Below are positions 16,358 to 25,123 of a stretch of 36,380 bases of DNA, piece by piece (within the stretch, counting starts at the first letter, position 1; the number at the start of each line of letters is the position of its first letter). Position numbers and translations under genes: made by a program. The stretch spans positions 1 to 36,380 of the forward strand of contig JACAAW010000017.1 in assembly GCA_013377115.1 (NCBI GenBank). The letters run 5' to 3'. The notes beneath the pieces were generated by a model. That model made no database searches. It worked only from the letters and a program-made list of their open reading frames with translations, and was not told the DNA's origin. Origin of the DNA: Bacteroidota bacterium (GTDB lineage Bacteria; Bacteroidota; Bacteroidia; Bacteroidales; CG2-30-32-10).

Positions 16358-17782
16358 ATGGTTAAAAGAGTTCATTCTGCTTTGTTAAAGCAATTTCCTT
16401 ATCAGCCAACGGTTGGGCAGGAAGAGCTCATTTCCCTACTTTCTGGTTTTATTGTTTCGCCTGAAGAAAATGGCGTGTTTATTATTAAAGGTTATGCTGG
16501 AACTGGTAAAACAACCATTGTTGGTGCCATTGTTAATGCATTACCAGAGTTTAAAGTTCGGTCGGTACTACTCGCACCTACTGGAAGAGCAGCAAAAGTG
16601 CTTTCCAATTATTCTGGGAAAGCGGCTTTTACCATTCATAAAAAAATTTATCGCATTAAGTCTGCAAAAGACGATTTTTTTAATATTGCCCTCAGCGAAA
16701 ATCTTCACAAGAATACCATTTTTTTGGTTGATGAAGCTTCAATGATTTCTGATGCTGGAAATGCAAATGATGGTGGTTTATTTTCAGGAAGAAATTTGCT
16801 TGACGATTTATTCGAATATGTTTTTTTAGGCGGAAATTGTAAACTCATTTTAATTGGAGATACTGCACAGCTTCCTCCTGTTAAACTTGAAATTAGTCCG
16901 GCTTTAGACGAAAAATACTTAAAAGCCACATTTAACGCCCATATTCAGGTGTTTGAAATGAAAGACGTTGTGAGGCAGTCAGAATCGTCGGGTGTTTTAA
17001 TGAACGCCACCTCATTACGGAATTTAATTACTTCAAAAAAAGGTTTTTCTCCGAAATTTGATTTAAATAATTTTGCGGATATCAAACATATCAGTGGAGC
17101 TGATTTAGGTGAAACTCTTGAAAACTCTTATAGCAAATATGGAAAAGACGAAACAGTTGTAATTTGCCGATCCAACAAAAGAGCCAATATTTACAATAAA
17201 CAAATTCGAAGCAGCATCCTTTACCAGGAGAACGAACTTTCTTCAGGTGATAATATGATGGTTGTGAAAAACAACTATTATTGGCTTCCCGAAGAATCAA
17301 AGGCAGGTTTTATTGCAAATGGCGATACCATTAAAATAAATCGAGTTCTCAGAATTCAAGAAATGTATGGATTTCGTTTTGCGGATGTAATAGCTAGTTT
17401 AATTGATTATCCTGATGAACCAGATTTAGAAGTGAAATTACTTTTAGACACTATTGATTCAGAAAATCCTGCATTAAGTTATGACGAAAATCAACGATTA
17501 TTCAACACAATTATGGAGGATTATATTGAAATTCCTAATAAAAGAAAAAGGTATTTAGAGCTTAAAAAAAATCCATTCTATAATGCGCTTCAAGTAAAAT
17601 TTGCATATGCCTTAACCTGTCATAAAACACAAGGCGGTCAGTGGAAATCTGTATTTGTTGAACAAGGCTATCTCACAAATGATATGATTGATACCGGATA
17701 TTTGCGATGGCTTTACACGGCAATAACTCGAGCAACTGAAAAATTATATCTGGTTAATTTCAATAAAGAGTTTTTTGTTTAA
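16358..17782 (+). CDS. RecD-like ATP-dependent DNA helicase (AAA / UvrD_C_2 domains)
   Basis: This 474-residue superfamily 1 helicase is of the short RecD2/Dda-like type. The Walker A motif is GYAGTGKTT (residues 45-53). Motif Ia includes LLAPTGRAAK (71-80). Walker B is IFLVDEASMI (121-130), and motif III is LILIGDTAQLPPV (163-175). The C-terminal UvrD_C_2 part carries FAYALTCHKTQGGQW (415-429) and RWLYTAITRATEKLYLV (450-466). It lacks the long N-terminal HhH region of full RecD2. It begins 16 bases after tamL and is probably co-transcribed with it. A role in DNA repair or replication restart is inferred from the family. Confidence 0.9.
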   Translation: MVKRVHSALLKQFPYQPTVGQEELISLLSGFIVSPEENGVFIIKGYAGTGKTTIVGAIVNALPEFKVRSVLLAPTGRAAKVLSNYSGKAAFTIHKKIYRIKSAKDDFFNIALSENLHKNTIFLVDEASMISDAGNANDGGLFSGRNLLDDLFEYVFLGGNCKLILIGDTAQLPPVKLEISPALDEKYLKATFNAHIQVFEMKDVVRQSESSGVLMNATSLRNLITSKKGFSPKFDLNNFADIKHISGADLGETLENSYSKYGKDETVVICRSNKRANIYNKQIRSSILYQENELSSGDNMMVVKNNYYWLPEESKAGFIANGDTIKINRVLRIQEMYGFRFADVIASLIDYPDEPDLEVKLLLDTIDSENPALSYDENQRLFNTIMEDYIEIPNKRKRYLELKKNPFYNALQVKFAYALTCHKTQGGQWKSVFVEQGYLTNDMIDTGYLRWLYTAITRATEKLYLVNFNKEFFV

Positions 17783-17793
17783 TAGTAATTTTC

Positions 17794-17892
17794 ATGTTTG
17801 CTTTATGCTTTAAGTATGCTTTATCCATGCTTTATATATACAGTAAGTATACAGTTGATATACACTAGGTATACAGTTACCATACTTCGTCC
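17794..17892. repeat. Nine-unit 11-bp periodic repeat upstream of rel
   Basis: Nine consecutive 11-base units in exact register each begin ATG or ATA. Units 2-4 start ATGCTTTA, units 5-6 and 8 start ATACAGT, unit 7 starts ATACACT and unit 9 starts ATACTTC. The first half (17794-17837) and second half (17838-17892) therefore form two related families. GTATAC palindromes occur at 17847 and 17869, 22 bp apart. The 285-base spacer between the helicase and rel holds no gene. The repeat ends 133 bases before the rel -7 element. Confidence 0.8.
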
Positions 17893-18025
17893 TTATATTA
17901 TCCTTAAATGTGACATGTACTTGAACAACTATACCTGGCGGTTTAATAAAAACTTGGAATAAATACCTGTTCATATCTTTTAGGACAAAATAATAATTAA
18001 GAATCTATAAATATTTTATTTTTTG

Positions 18026-18033
18026 TATTTTTG
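18026..18033 (+). promoter_or_regulatory. -7 promoter element of rel
   Basis: TATTTTTG matches TAnnTTTG, 34 bases before the ATG at 18068. No TTG lies at the expected -33 distance. Confidence 0.5.
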
Positions 18034-18067
18034 TTAAAAAAACCAAAGGATAATATAGTCGTATTTT

Positions 18068-20308
18068 ATGCAGGGACATGACATTGAAGCCGAACGCACG
18101 GAGATTTTAAAAAGGTATCGTAATTTGTTATCGGTTTGCAAGCCAAATACTACCAAGCAGGATAAACAACTAATTAGGAAAGCATTCAATCTTGCCTTGG
18201 AAGCGCATAAGGATATGCGTCGCAGGACTGGCGAGCCATATATTTATCATCCAATTGCTGTTGCCTCATTATCTGCAGGCGAAATAGGCTTGGGCACAAC
18301 ATCCGTTGTTTGTGCCTTGCTTCATGATGTTGTTGAGGATACGGATTATACTTTGGCCGATATTGAAGGATTGTTCGGTGAAAAAGTAGCAAGAATTATT
18401 GACGGACTCACAAAAATTTCGGGCATTTTTGATAATTCCAACTCCTCTTTACAAGCTGAGAATTTCAGAAAAATGCTGTTAACGCTTTCTGATGATGTTC
18501 GTGTTATTCTCATAAAATTGGCTGATAGGTTGCATAATATGCGAACTTTGGATTCGATGCCGCGGGATAAGCAATTAAAAATCGCATATGAAACTGCGTA
18601 TTTATATGCGCCACTATCAAATAGATTAGGACTTTATGCCATAAAAAGTGAGTTGGAAGATTTGGCATTTAAATACACCGAACCCGAAATTTTCAATAGT
18701 ATTTTCCAAAAGTTAAAGGATACTGAAAAAGAAAGATCCAAGTTTATTAATAAATTTATTTTTCCTTTAAGAAAAACGCTGTCCGAGCAAGGATTAAAAT
18801 ATAAAATTACAGGAAGAGCCAAATCCATTCACTCCATTTGGGAGAAAATGAAAAAGAAGGAAATTCCTTTCGAAGAGGTTTTTGATTTGTTCGCAATTCG
18901 TATCATAATTGATTCTAGTCATGAAAATGAAAAAGCTGATTGTTGGAAAGTTTATTCAATAATTACCGATTTTTATAGGCCAAATCCTGATAGACTCAGA
19001 GATTGGATTTCAACACCAAAAGCGAATGGCTACGAATCATTGCATACCACGGTAATGAGCGGAATGGGGAAATGGGTGGAAGTTCAAATTCGCTCCACCA
19101 GAATGGATGAAATCGCAGAAAAAGGATATGCTGCCCATTGGAAATACAAAGAAGTTGCAGCTGTTGAAAGCGGATTAGACGATTGGTTGAAAAAAATTCG
19201 GGAATTATTAAAAAGTCCGGATTCAAATGCATTAGATTTCCTTGAAGATTTCAAACTAAATCTTTTTTCTGACGAAATATTTGTTTTCACTCCGAAGGGC
19301 GACTTAAAAACATTGCCAATACATTCGACAGCGCTAGATTTTGCTTATAATATCCATTCAAAAGTTGGCGAAAATTGTATTGGAGCAAAAGTGAACTTGA
19401 AATTGGTTCCTATCAGTTACCAGCTAAAAAGTGGAGATCAAATAGAAATCATTACTTCAGTAAAGCAAAAACCTAAAGAGGAATGGCTAAGTTCTGTGGT
19501 TACAGCAAAAGCCAAATCCCGAATTAAGGATTATTTGAAGGATGAAAAAAGGAAGGAAGCCGAACTTGGAAAAGTTCAGTTAGAAGAAAAATTGTCTCAG
19601 ATGAATATTGAACTGAACAATTCAATTTTGAATAAATTGATGCTTTATTTCAATGTAAAAACACCAATTGATTTGTATTATGATTTTTCAATTGGTAAAA
19701 TTGGCGTTAAGGAGTTGAAATCATTTAGCCAAGAGGGCGAAAAAAGTAATTGGTTAAATTTCTTAAAACCAAGTTTTATTTTCCCTAAAGAAAAGGAAGA
19801 ATCGCATAAAACTCTTGCTGAGGATTTGCTTGAAAAATACAAACAAAAAAAGAATACCATTGTTATTGGTGATTCTGAAGAACAGCAAAGTTATTTACTT
19901 TCACCATGTTGTAATCCAATTCCTGGTGATGATGTTTTTGGTTTTATTACACTAAATGAAGGAATAAAAATTCATCGTACCAATTGTCCGAATGCAATAA
20001 ATTTAATGTCCAGATATGCTTATAGAGTAGTGAAAGCGAAATGGACTTCCAAAGAGTCGGAAACATTTTTGTCAGGAATAAAAATGATTGGAATAGATAA
20101 AGTTGGAATTATCAGCAGTGTTACAAAAATTATTACAAAAGAGAATAATTTGAATATTCGTTCTATTCGTTTCGATAGTTTCGATGGAACGTTTGAAGGA
20201 ATTATTATGCTTTACGTTAATAATACTGAACATTTAAATGATTTAATTTCCAAATTAAAAGGAGTTAGCGGTATCCAAAAAGTGCATAGAATTGATAAAG
20301 AAGATTAA
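18068..20308 (+). CDS. rel: Bifunctional (p)ppGpp synthetase/hydrolase (RelA/SpoT family)
   Basis: This 746-residue stringent-response enzyme has full-length Rel architecture. The HD hydrolase domain is at about 30-190 and has an intact HDVVEDT (86-92) and KLADRLHNMRT (150-160). The synthetase domain follows at about 235-365 (GRAKSIHSIW, DLFAIRII, ANGYESLHTTV, VEVQIRSTRMDEIAEKGYAAHW). A TGS domain is at about 403-465 (DEIFVFTPKGDLKTLP), then a Cys-containing zinc-finger-like stretch (LSPCCNPIPGDD), and a C-terminal ACT domain from about 670. Both catalytic halves look intact, so it should make and degrade (p)ppGpp. It sits before fur and purA; (p)ppGpp inhibits purine synthesis enzymes in other bacteria, so the grouping is plausible. 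Confidence 0.96.
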   Translation: MQGHDIEAERTEILKRYRNLLSVCKPNTTKQDKQLIRKAFNLALEAHKDMRRRTGEPYIYHPIAVASLSAGEIGLGTTSVVCALLHDVVEDTDYTLADIEGLFGEKVARIIDGLTKISGIFDNSNSSLQAENFRKMLLTLSDDVRVILIKLADRLHNMRTLDSMPRDKQLKIAYETAYLYAPLSNRLGLYAIKSELEDLAFKYTEPEIFNSIFQKLKDTEKERSKFINKFIFPLRKTLSEQGLKYKITGRAKSIHSIWEKMKKKEIPFEEVFDLFAIRIIIDSSHENEKADCWKVYSIITDFYRPNPDRLRDWISTPKANGYESLHTTVMSGMGKWVEVQIRSTRMDEIAEKGYAAHWKYKEVAAVESGLDDWLKKIRELLKSPDSNALDFLEDFKLNLFSDEIFVFTPKGDLKTLPIHSTALDFAYNIHSKVGENCIGAKVNLKLVPISYQLKSGDQIEIITSVKQKPKEEWLSSVVTAKAKSRIKDYLKDEKRKEAELGKVQLEEKLSQMNIELNNSILNKLMLYFNVKTPIDLYYDFSIGKIGVKELKSFSQEGEKSNWLNFLKPSFIFPKEKEESHKTLAEDLLEKYKQKKNTIVIGDSEEQQSYLLSPCCNPIPGDDVFGFITLNEGIKIHRTNCPNAINLMSRYAYRVVKAKWTSKESETFLSGIKMIGIDKVGIISSVTKIITKENNLNIRSIRFDSFDGTFEGIIMLYVNNTEHLNDLISKLKGVSGIQKVHRIDKED

Positions 20309-20394
20309 TTTTTTTGGTCAAGGATTTATTAATTTAAAATTAGTATTAATAGCAAAAAAAAATGTAATTTTATACCGTGAAAAATTAAATTTTT

Positions 20395-20880
20395 ATGTCA
20401 AAAAAAGAAAATGAAATTTTAGAAACAGTGAGACAGATTTTTACGTCTTACTTGGAGCTTAACGGCCATAGGAAAACCCCAGAACGATATACCATTCTTC
20501 GCGAAATATATTCAACTGATGGTCATTTTGATATTGAAACGCTTTATATTAAAATGAAAAATAATAAATACAGAGTTAGCAGAGCAACTTTGTATAATAC
20601 TATTGAGCTTTTGTTGGCATGTAGATTGGTTGTAAAGCATCAATTTGGAAAGAACTCCTCCCAATACGAAAAATCTTTTAAATTTCAGCAACACGATCAT
20701 TTAGTGTGCATTGATAGTGGTAAAGTATTTGAATTTTGTGATCCAAGAATCCAGGATATTCAAAAATCTATAGAAAAATCTATGAATTTTGAAATTTCAC
20801 ATCATTCCTTGACTTTTTATGGAAGATGCAAAAAGGCCGGTGATGGTAATTGCGAAAATTGTTTCCAATTAGCTAAGTAG
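20395..20880 (+). CDS. Fur-family metal-responsive transcriptional regulator
   Basis: This 161-residue regulator has an N-terminal winged helix (about 10-85, with RKTPERYTILREIY and RVSRATLYNTIELL) and a C-terminal dimer/metal domain. The HDHLVC motif is at 100-105. The usual CxxC of the structural zinc site reads C105-I-D-S108, so the second Cys is lost. Cys145, Cys153 and Cys156 near the C-terminus (GRCKKAGDGNCENC) remain. The sequence cannot distinguish an iron (Fur), peroxide (PerR) or zinc (Zur) sensor. It lies 86 bases after rel and 29 bases before purA, on the same strand. Confidence 0.9.
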   Translation: MSKKENEILETVRQIFTSYLELNGHRKTPERYTILREIYSTDGHFDIETLYIKMKNNKYRVSRATLYNTIELLLACRLVVKHQFGKNSSQYEKSFKFQQHDHLVCIDSGKVFEFCDPRIQDIQKSIEKSMNFEISHHSLTFYGRCKKAGDGNCENCFQLAK

Positions 20881-20909
20881 TTTTAGTAAATAAATAATAA
20901 TAGAATTTG

Positions 20910-22211
20910 ATGAAAGTAGATGTATTGTTAGGTCTTCAATGGGGAGATGAAGGAAAAGGAAAAGTTGTAGATGTATTAACACCAAAGTACAACGTAATTG
21001 CTAGATTTCAAGGAGGGCCAAATGCCGGACATACATTGGAGTTTGACGGAATTAAACACGTTTTGCATACCATTCCTTCTGGAATATTTCATAAAAATTC
21101 TCAAAATATTGTTGGTAATGGTGTTGTAATTGACCCCGTTATTTTTGTAAACGAAATAAATAAATTAGCAAGTCGCGAAGTAGATTTTCACAGTAATTTA
21201 TTGATTTCTAGAAAAGCTCATTTAATTTTACCTTCTCACCGTTTGTTGGATGCTGCTTATGAAGCTGCAAAAGGAGAATTGAAAATTGGATCCACATTAA
21301 AAGGAATTGGACCAACTTATACTGATAAAACCGCCAGAAATGGATTGAGAGTTGGTGATAGTGAAGCTCCAAATTTTAAAGAAAAATATAAATCATTAAA
21401 ATTTACTCATCTAAAAACTGTTGATTTTCTAAATTTCGATTACTCAAGATTTTTAATTGATGGTTTAAGTTTCGATGAATATGAAAAAAAGTGGTTTGAG
21501 GCAATTGAATTTATTAATACCCTCAAACATATTGATGGTGAGATATATATTAACCAACTTCTTTTAGATAAAAAATCAATTTTAGCAGAAGGCGCTCAAG
21601 GTACTTTACTTGATGTTGATTTCGGTTCCTATCCATTTGTAACCTCATCAAACACTGTTTGTGCTGGTGTTTGCACAGGATTGGGAATTTCTCCTTCAAG
21701 GATTGGAAAAGTTATCGGAATTTTTAAAGCTTATTGCACCAGAGTGGGAAGTGGTCCATTTCCTACAGAACTTTTTGATGCTACAGGTGAAGAATTGCGT
21801 AAAAAAGGAAATGAATTTGGTTCAACTACTGGCAGACCAAGAAGATGTGGATGGCTTGATTTACCAGCTCTTAAATATTCCATCATGCTTAATGGGGTTA
21901 CGGAGTTAATTATGATGAAAGCAGATGTTTTGAGTTCCTTTGAAACTATCAATGTTTGTACTCATTATAAAATAAACGATGAAGAATTAATTGATTACGT
22001 TCCTTACGATTTGAGCAGAAAAGATTTAGTTCCAGTTTATAAAGAAATGCCGGGTTGGGCTGCCGATTTAACTGGCATGACAAATATTAATGATTTGCCA
22101 AAAGAACTTGTGAGTTATATTGAGTTTATTGAAAAAGAGGTAGGCGTTCCAATAGCAATAGTTTCTGTGGGACCAGATCGGACTCAAACTCTTATCAGAA
22201 AAGAAATATAG
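20910..22211 (+). CDS. purA: Adenylosuccinate synthetase
   Basis: PurA converts IMP and aspartate to adenylosuccinate using GTP, the first step committed to AMP. The 433-residue chain has the GTP loop GLQWGDEGKGK (8-18) with catalytic Asp13, RFQGGPNAGHT with His41, the LAEGAQGTLLDVDFGSYPFVT block and STTGRPRRCGWLDL. I chose the ATG at 20910 over a TTG one codon earlier. It follows the Fur-family gene by 29 bases and probably shares its transcript. Confidence 0.97.
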   Translation: MKVDVLLGLQWGDEGKGKVVDVLTPKYNVIARFQGGPNAGHTLEFDGIKHVLHTIPSGIFHKNSQNIVGNGVVIDPVIFVNEINKLASREVDFHSNLLISRKAHLILPSHRLLDAAYEAAKGELKIGSTLKGIGPTYTDKTARNGLRVGDSEAPNFKEKYKSLKFTHLKTVDFLNFDYSRFLIDGLSFDEYEKKWFEAIEFINTLKHIDGEIYINQLLLDKKSILAEGAQGTLLDVDFGSYPFVTSSNTVCAGVCTGLGISPSRIGKVIGIFKAYCTRVGSGPFPTELFDATGEELRKKGNEFGSTTGRPRRCGWLDLPALKYSIMLNGVTELIMMKADVLSSFETINVCTHYKINDEELIDYVPYDLSRKDLVPVYKEMPGWAADLTGMTNINDLPKELVSYIEFIEKEVGVPIAIVSVGPDRTQTLIRKEI

Positions 22212-22294
22212 ACTGGTCCTTTTTGTATTGATAGGAAAATTATTTGGAAATTAAAAAAAGTTTAAAAATATAAATCACCATAAATTCCTTAGGT

Positions 22295-23542
22295 ATGAAA
22301 ATTAAATTTCTTATTCTATGCTTGGTTCTAATTTCTGTTTCTTCTATAGCGCAAGATGTAATTGATGAAGCTACTATTCCTGCGGCGGTTACAAATGCCC
22401 TTAAAAAGCGTTATTCCGATGTTAAAAGAAGTGAATGGTTTAAAAATAAGGATCATTTTGTTTGCAATTTTGTTTCTGAAGAGCAAGCCTTTGTGGCTGA
22501 ATTCACCCCTGAAGGTGCATGGGTTTCCACATCTTCTATAATTTCCGTAAAAGATGCCCCTGGTTTTATCATCAACCTCGTAAAAACCGATTATAAGGAT
22601 TTTAAAATTAAGGAAGTTCAATCAGTTAAAAAATCAACTGGCGAAAATTTCTATTTGGCCACAATAAAAAAAGAAGGTGTAAATCAACCTAGTACCGATT
22701 TGTATTTTGATTTAGGAGGAAAACTTACCAAAAAAGTTGATCAGGACGAAAAGAAAATCAATAAAGAAATTGCTGTAAATGAGGATAAAGTTGTTAAAAA
22801 CAAAAAGGAAGAAAAAATCACAAAGGATAAAAAAGATGAAAATTCAGATGTAATGGAAGTGAAAACTGGGAAAATTGAAGTTGCTAAAAATGAAGGCGAT
22901 GTCCCACCAGCAGTTCTTTCGAATTTTAAAGCAAAATATCCTGATGCTACAAAAATTACCTGGAAAAAAGAAACTGAAAATTTTGTTGCCACTTTTATTT
23001 TAGATGAAGTATCTACTACTGCTGAATATTTAGCTTCTGGCGATTGGGTAGTTACAAAATCTCGGAATTCGGCAAGTGATATCCCAGGTTTCATAATTTC
23101 TTATATTCGAACCAATTATAAGGAATTTAAAATCAAATTGATTGAACTTAATAAAAAGTCAAATGGGGAAATTTTTTATTATATCCAGGTAAAACGTGAA
23201 GGAGCCAATCAGCCTATTACTGAATTGTTTTTCACACTCAGTGGTACTTTTATTAAAAAAATTGATCCTGAAGATAAAAAAATCGACAAAGATATTGAGA
23301 TAGGTGAAGAAACCAATAATGATGGCGAAATCCAGCAGGGATCGGTTAGTCCAAAGGAATTACCATCGCCAATTTACACTTATTTGAAAGAAAAATATCC
23401 TTTATACAAAATAAAAGATGCTCAAATCTTGAAAGATGAGGATAATAAAAGCTTTTATAAGGCAACTATCAAAAAAGATGGAGACAAAAAGACACTAGAT
23501 TTAAATTTTGACCTTTCTGGAAAATTTTTAAAACTAGATTAG
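22295..23542 (+). CDS. Secreted PepSY-like repeat protein (BLIP/PF11396-type)
   Basis: The protein has 415 residues with a signal peptide (about 1-19, cleaved near SSIA-Q). It then carries two full copies and one half copy of a PepSY-like module: about 21-158, 196-340 and 349-415. Each full copy has the pattern of a Tyr- and Lys-rich N-half, then PGFIINLVKTDYKDFKI or PGFIISYIRTNYKEFKI, then an LFFTLSG or LYFDLGG strand. The third copy keeps only the second half. Highly charged Lys/Glu/Asp linkers join them, especially residues 140-195. Such proteins are exported to the periplasm in Bacteroidota; their role is unknown. It stands alone between purA and the MFS gene. Confidence 0.8.
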   Translation: MKIKFLILCLVLISVSSIAQDVIDEATIPAAVTNALKKRYSDVKRSEWFKNKDHFVCNFVSEEQAFVAEFTPEGAWVSTSSIISVKDAPGFIINLVKTDYKDFKIKEVQSVKKSTGENFYLATIKKEGVNQPSTDLYFDLGGKLTKKVDQDEKKINKEIAVNEDKVVKNKKEEKITKDKKDENSDVMEVKTGKIEVAKNEGDVPPAVLSNFKAKYPDATKITWKKETENFVATFILDEVSTTAEYLASGDWVVTKSRNSASDIPGFIISYIRTNYKEFKIKLIELNKKSNGEIFYYIQVKREGANQPITELFFTLSGTFIKKIDPEDKKIDKDIEIGEETNNDGEIQQGSVSPKELPSPIYTYLKEKYPLYKIKDAQILKDEDNKSFYKATIKKDGDKKTLDLNFDLSGKFLKLD

Positions 23543-23623
23543 CTTTTCGAACATTTTTAACTTATATTTACACCTTGCATAAAAGAAATTGCGAGTATCA
23601 ACATAAGTAAACCCCCATCTTTG

Positions 23624-25009
23624 ATGAAAGGAAGCCCAGATAAAAATACCATTCTTTTCATAATTACACTTTCCTCCTTTCTAACTCCATTTATGGGTTC
23701 GGTCAGTGGCATTTGCTTGCCTTCGATTGGAAAAGAATTCAATATGAATGCCATCACCCTTAGTTGGGTGGCAACTTCTTATTTGCTCGCTTCTGCCATT
23801 TTTCTTTTGCCAATTGGAAAAATTGCTGATATCGTTGGTAGAAAAACGGTGTTTCTTAGCGGAATGACGATTTTTACTTTGGCTTCATTGTTAACAGGAT
23901 TCGCCTCAACCGAGTTTCTTTTGATTTTTTACAGGGTTCTCCAGGGAATTGGAAGTGCAATGATATTTGGAACCAGTATCGCCATCATTAGTTGTGTTTT
24001 TCCGGAAAAAGAAAGAGGAAAAGCCTTGGGAATTTCAGTGGCAGCGGTATATTTGGGTTTATCATTGGGTCCAATAATAGGTGGCTTTTTTACCGAACAT
24101 TTTGGATGGAGAAGTCCTTTCTTTTTAGTTGTTCCAATTGGTTTACTGTGCGTAATTCTTGGCCTTATTAAAATGAAAGATCAATGGGCTGATGCAAAAG
24201 GGGAGAAAATAGATTATTTGGGCTCAATAATTTATAGCGCAACCATATTATTATTAATGCTTGGAGTTTCATTTTTGCCTGAGAACAGAGGAATCTATTT
24301 AATTGCTGGTGGAACTGTTTGTTTTGGTTTATTTATTTGGTGGCAAATTAAAACTCCAACACCGATTATTGATTTCAAATTGTTTAAAGGAAACAGAATT
24401 TTTGTTTTTTCGAATTTGGCTGCTTTTATTAATTACAGCGCGACTTTCTCCATTACTTTCCTTTTGAGTTTGTATTTGCAGTATATAAAGCAATTAAACC
24501 CATTGCAGGCTGGTATGATTATGATATCTCAGCCAATTGTGCAAGTATTGGTATCTCCTTATGCTGGGAAATTATCAGATAAAATTGAGCCTGGAATTGT
24601 TGCTTCAATTGGTATGGCACTCACTGTTATTGGATTAATCATTTTAACATTTATCAGCAAAGAAACCAATGTATTTCTAATTGAAGCCAGTTTAATTACA
24701 CTGGGTGCAGGTTTTGGTTTGTTTTCTTCACCAAACACAAACGCCATTATGAGTTCTGTAGATAAAAAACTTTACGGAGTTGCGTCTGGAACCCTTGGAA
24801 CTATGCGTGTTGTTGGACAAATGTTTAGTATGGGAATTGTGATGATTATTTTTGCTTTTTATATGGGAAAAGTTAAAATTACCCCAGATAAATACGATAT
24901 GTTTTTATTAAGCATTAAAATAATTTTCGCCATCCTATCGGCATTGTGTATTATTGGCATTTTTGCTTCGGTTGCAAGAGGAAAAGTTATTAAAGCAAAA
25001 ACGGAGTAA
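23624..25009 (+). CDS. DHA2-type MFS multidrug efflux transporter (EmrB/QacA-like)
   Basis: This 461-residue protein has about 14 transmembrane segments, the DHA2 count, starting at residue 8 (TILFIITLSSFLTP). Motif A is GKIADIVGRKTVFLSG (near 65-80), followed by the LIFYRVLQGIGSAMIFGTS block. Motif C is YLGLSLGPIIGGFF (near 145-158). The ATG at 23624 was chosen over a TTG one codon earlier. It is a proton-drug antiporter of the inner membrane by family. No EmrA or TolC partner is encoded next to it, so the substrate is unknown. Confidence 0.87.
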   Translation: MKGSPDKNTILFIITLSSFLTPFMGSVSGICLPSIGKEFNMNAITLSWVATSYLLASAIFLLPIGKIADIVGRKTVFLSGMTIFTLASLLTGFASTEFLLIFYRVLQGIGSAMIFGTSIAIISCVFPEKERGKALGISVAAVYLGLSLGPIIGGFFTEHFGWRSPFFLVVPIGLLCVILGLIKMKDQWADAKGEKIDYLGSIIYSATILLLMLGVSFLPENRGIYLIAGGTVCFGLFIWWQIKTPTPIIDFKLFKGNRIFVFSNLAAFINYSATFSITFLLSLYLQYIKQLNPLQAGMIMISQPIVQVLVSPYAGKLSDKIEPGIVASIGMALTVIGLIILTFISKETNVFLIEASLITLGAGFGLFSSPNTNAIMSSVDKKLYGVASGTLGTMRVVGQMFSMGIVMIIFAFYMGKVKITPDKYDMFLLSIKIIFAILSALCIIGIFASVARGKVIKAKTE

Positions 25010-25095
25010 GCATCACTTCTAATTTTCCATCATTTTTTTATATTTTATTAACTTCTTTCCTTTACAAATTTCACTCATTATACCCAAGATTTAAT

Positions 25096-25103
25096 TATTT
25101 TTG
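25096..25103 (+). promoter_or_regulatory. -7 promoter element of the OstA-like gene
   Basis: TATTTTTG matches TAnnTTTG, 20 bases before the ATG at 25124. It has no matching -33 TTG. Confidence 0.5.
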
Positions 25104-25123
25104 CAGATATTATCGTTTATCTG

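Noticed and set aside
17794-17871. Short frame through the 11-bp repeat, as a possible small gene
   Set aside because: It reads from ATG at 17794 for about 24 codons to a TAG, with a repeated low-complexity peptide and no start context. The direct repeat explains it.
20309-20394. Palindromic AT-rich stretch between rel and fur as a terminator or regulatory site
   Set aside because: The TTAATTTAAAATTAGTAT-type sequence is weakly symmetrical and expected from AT-rich composition. It has no GC stem or exact -7 box.
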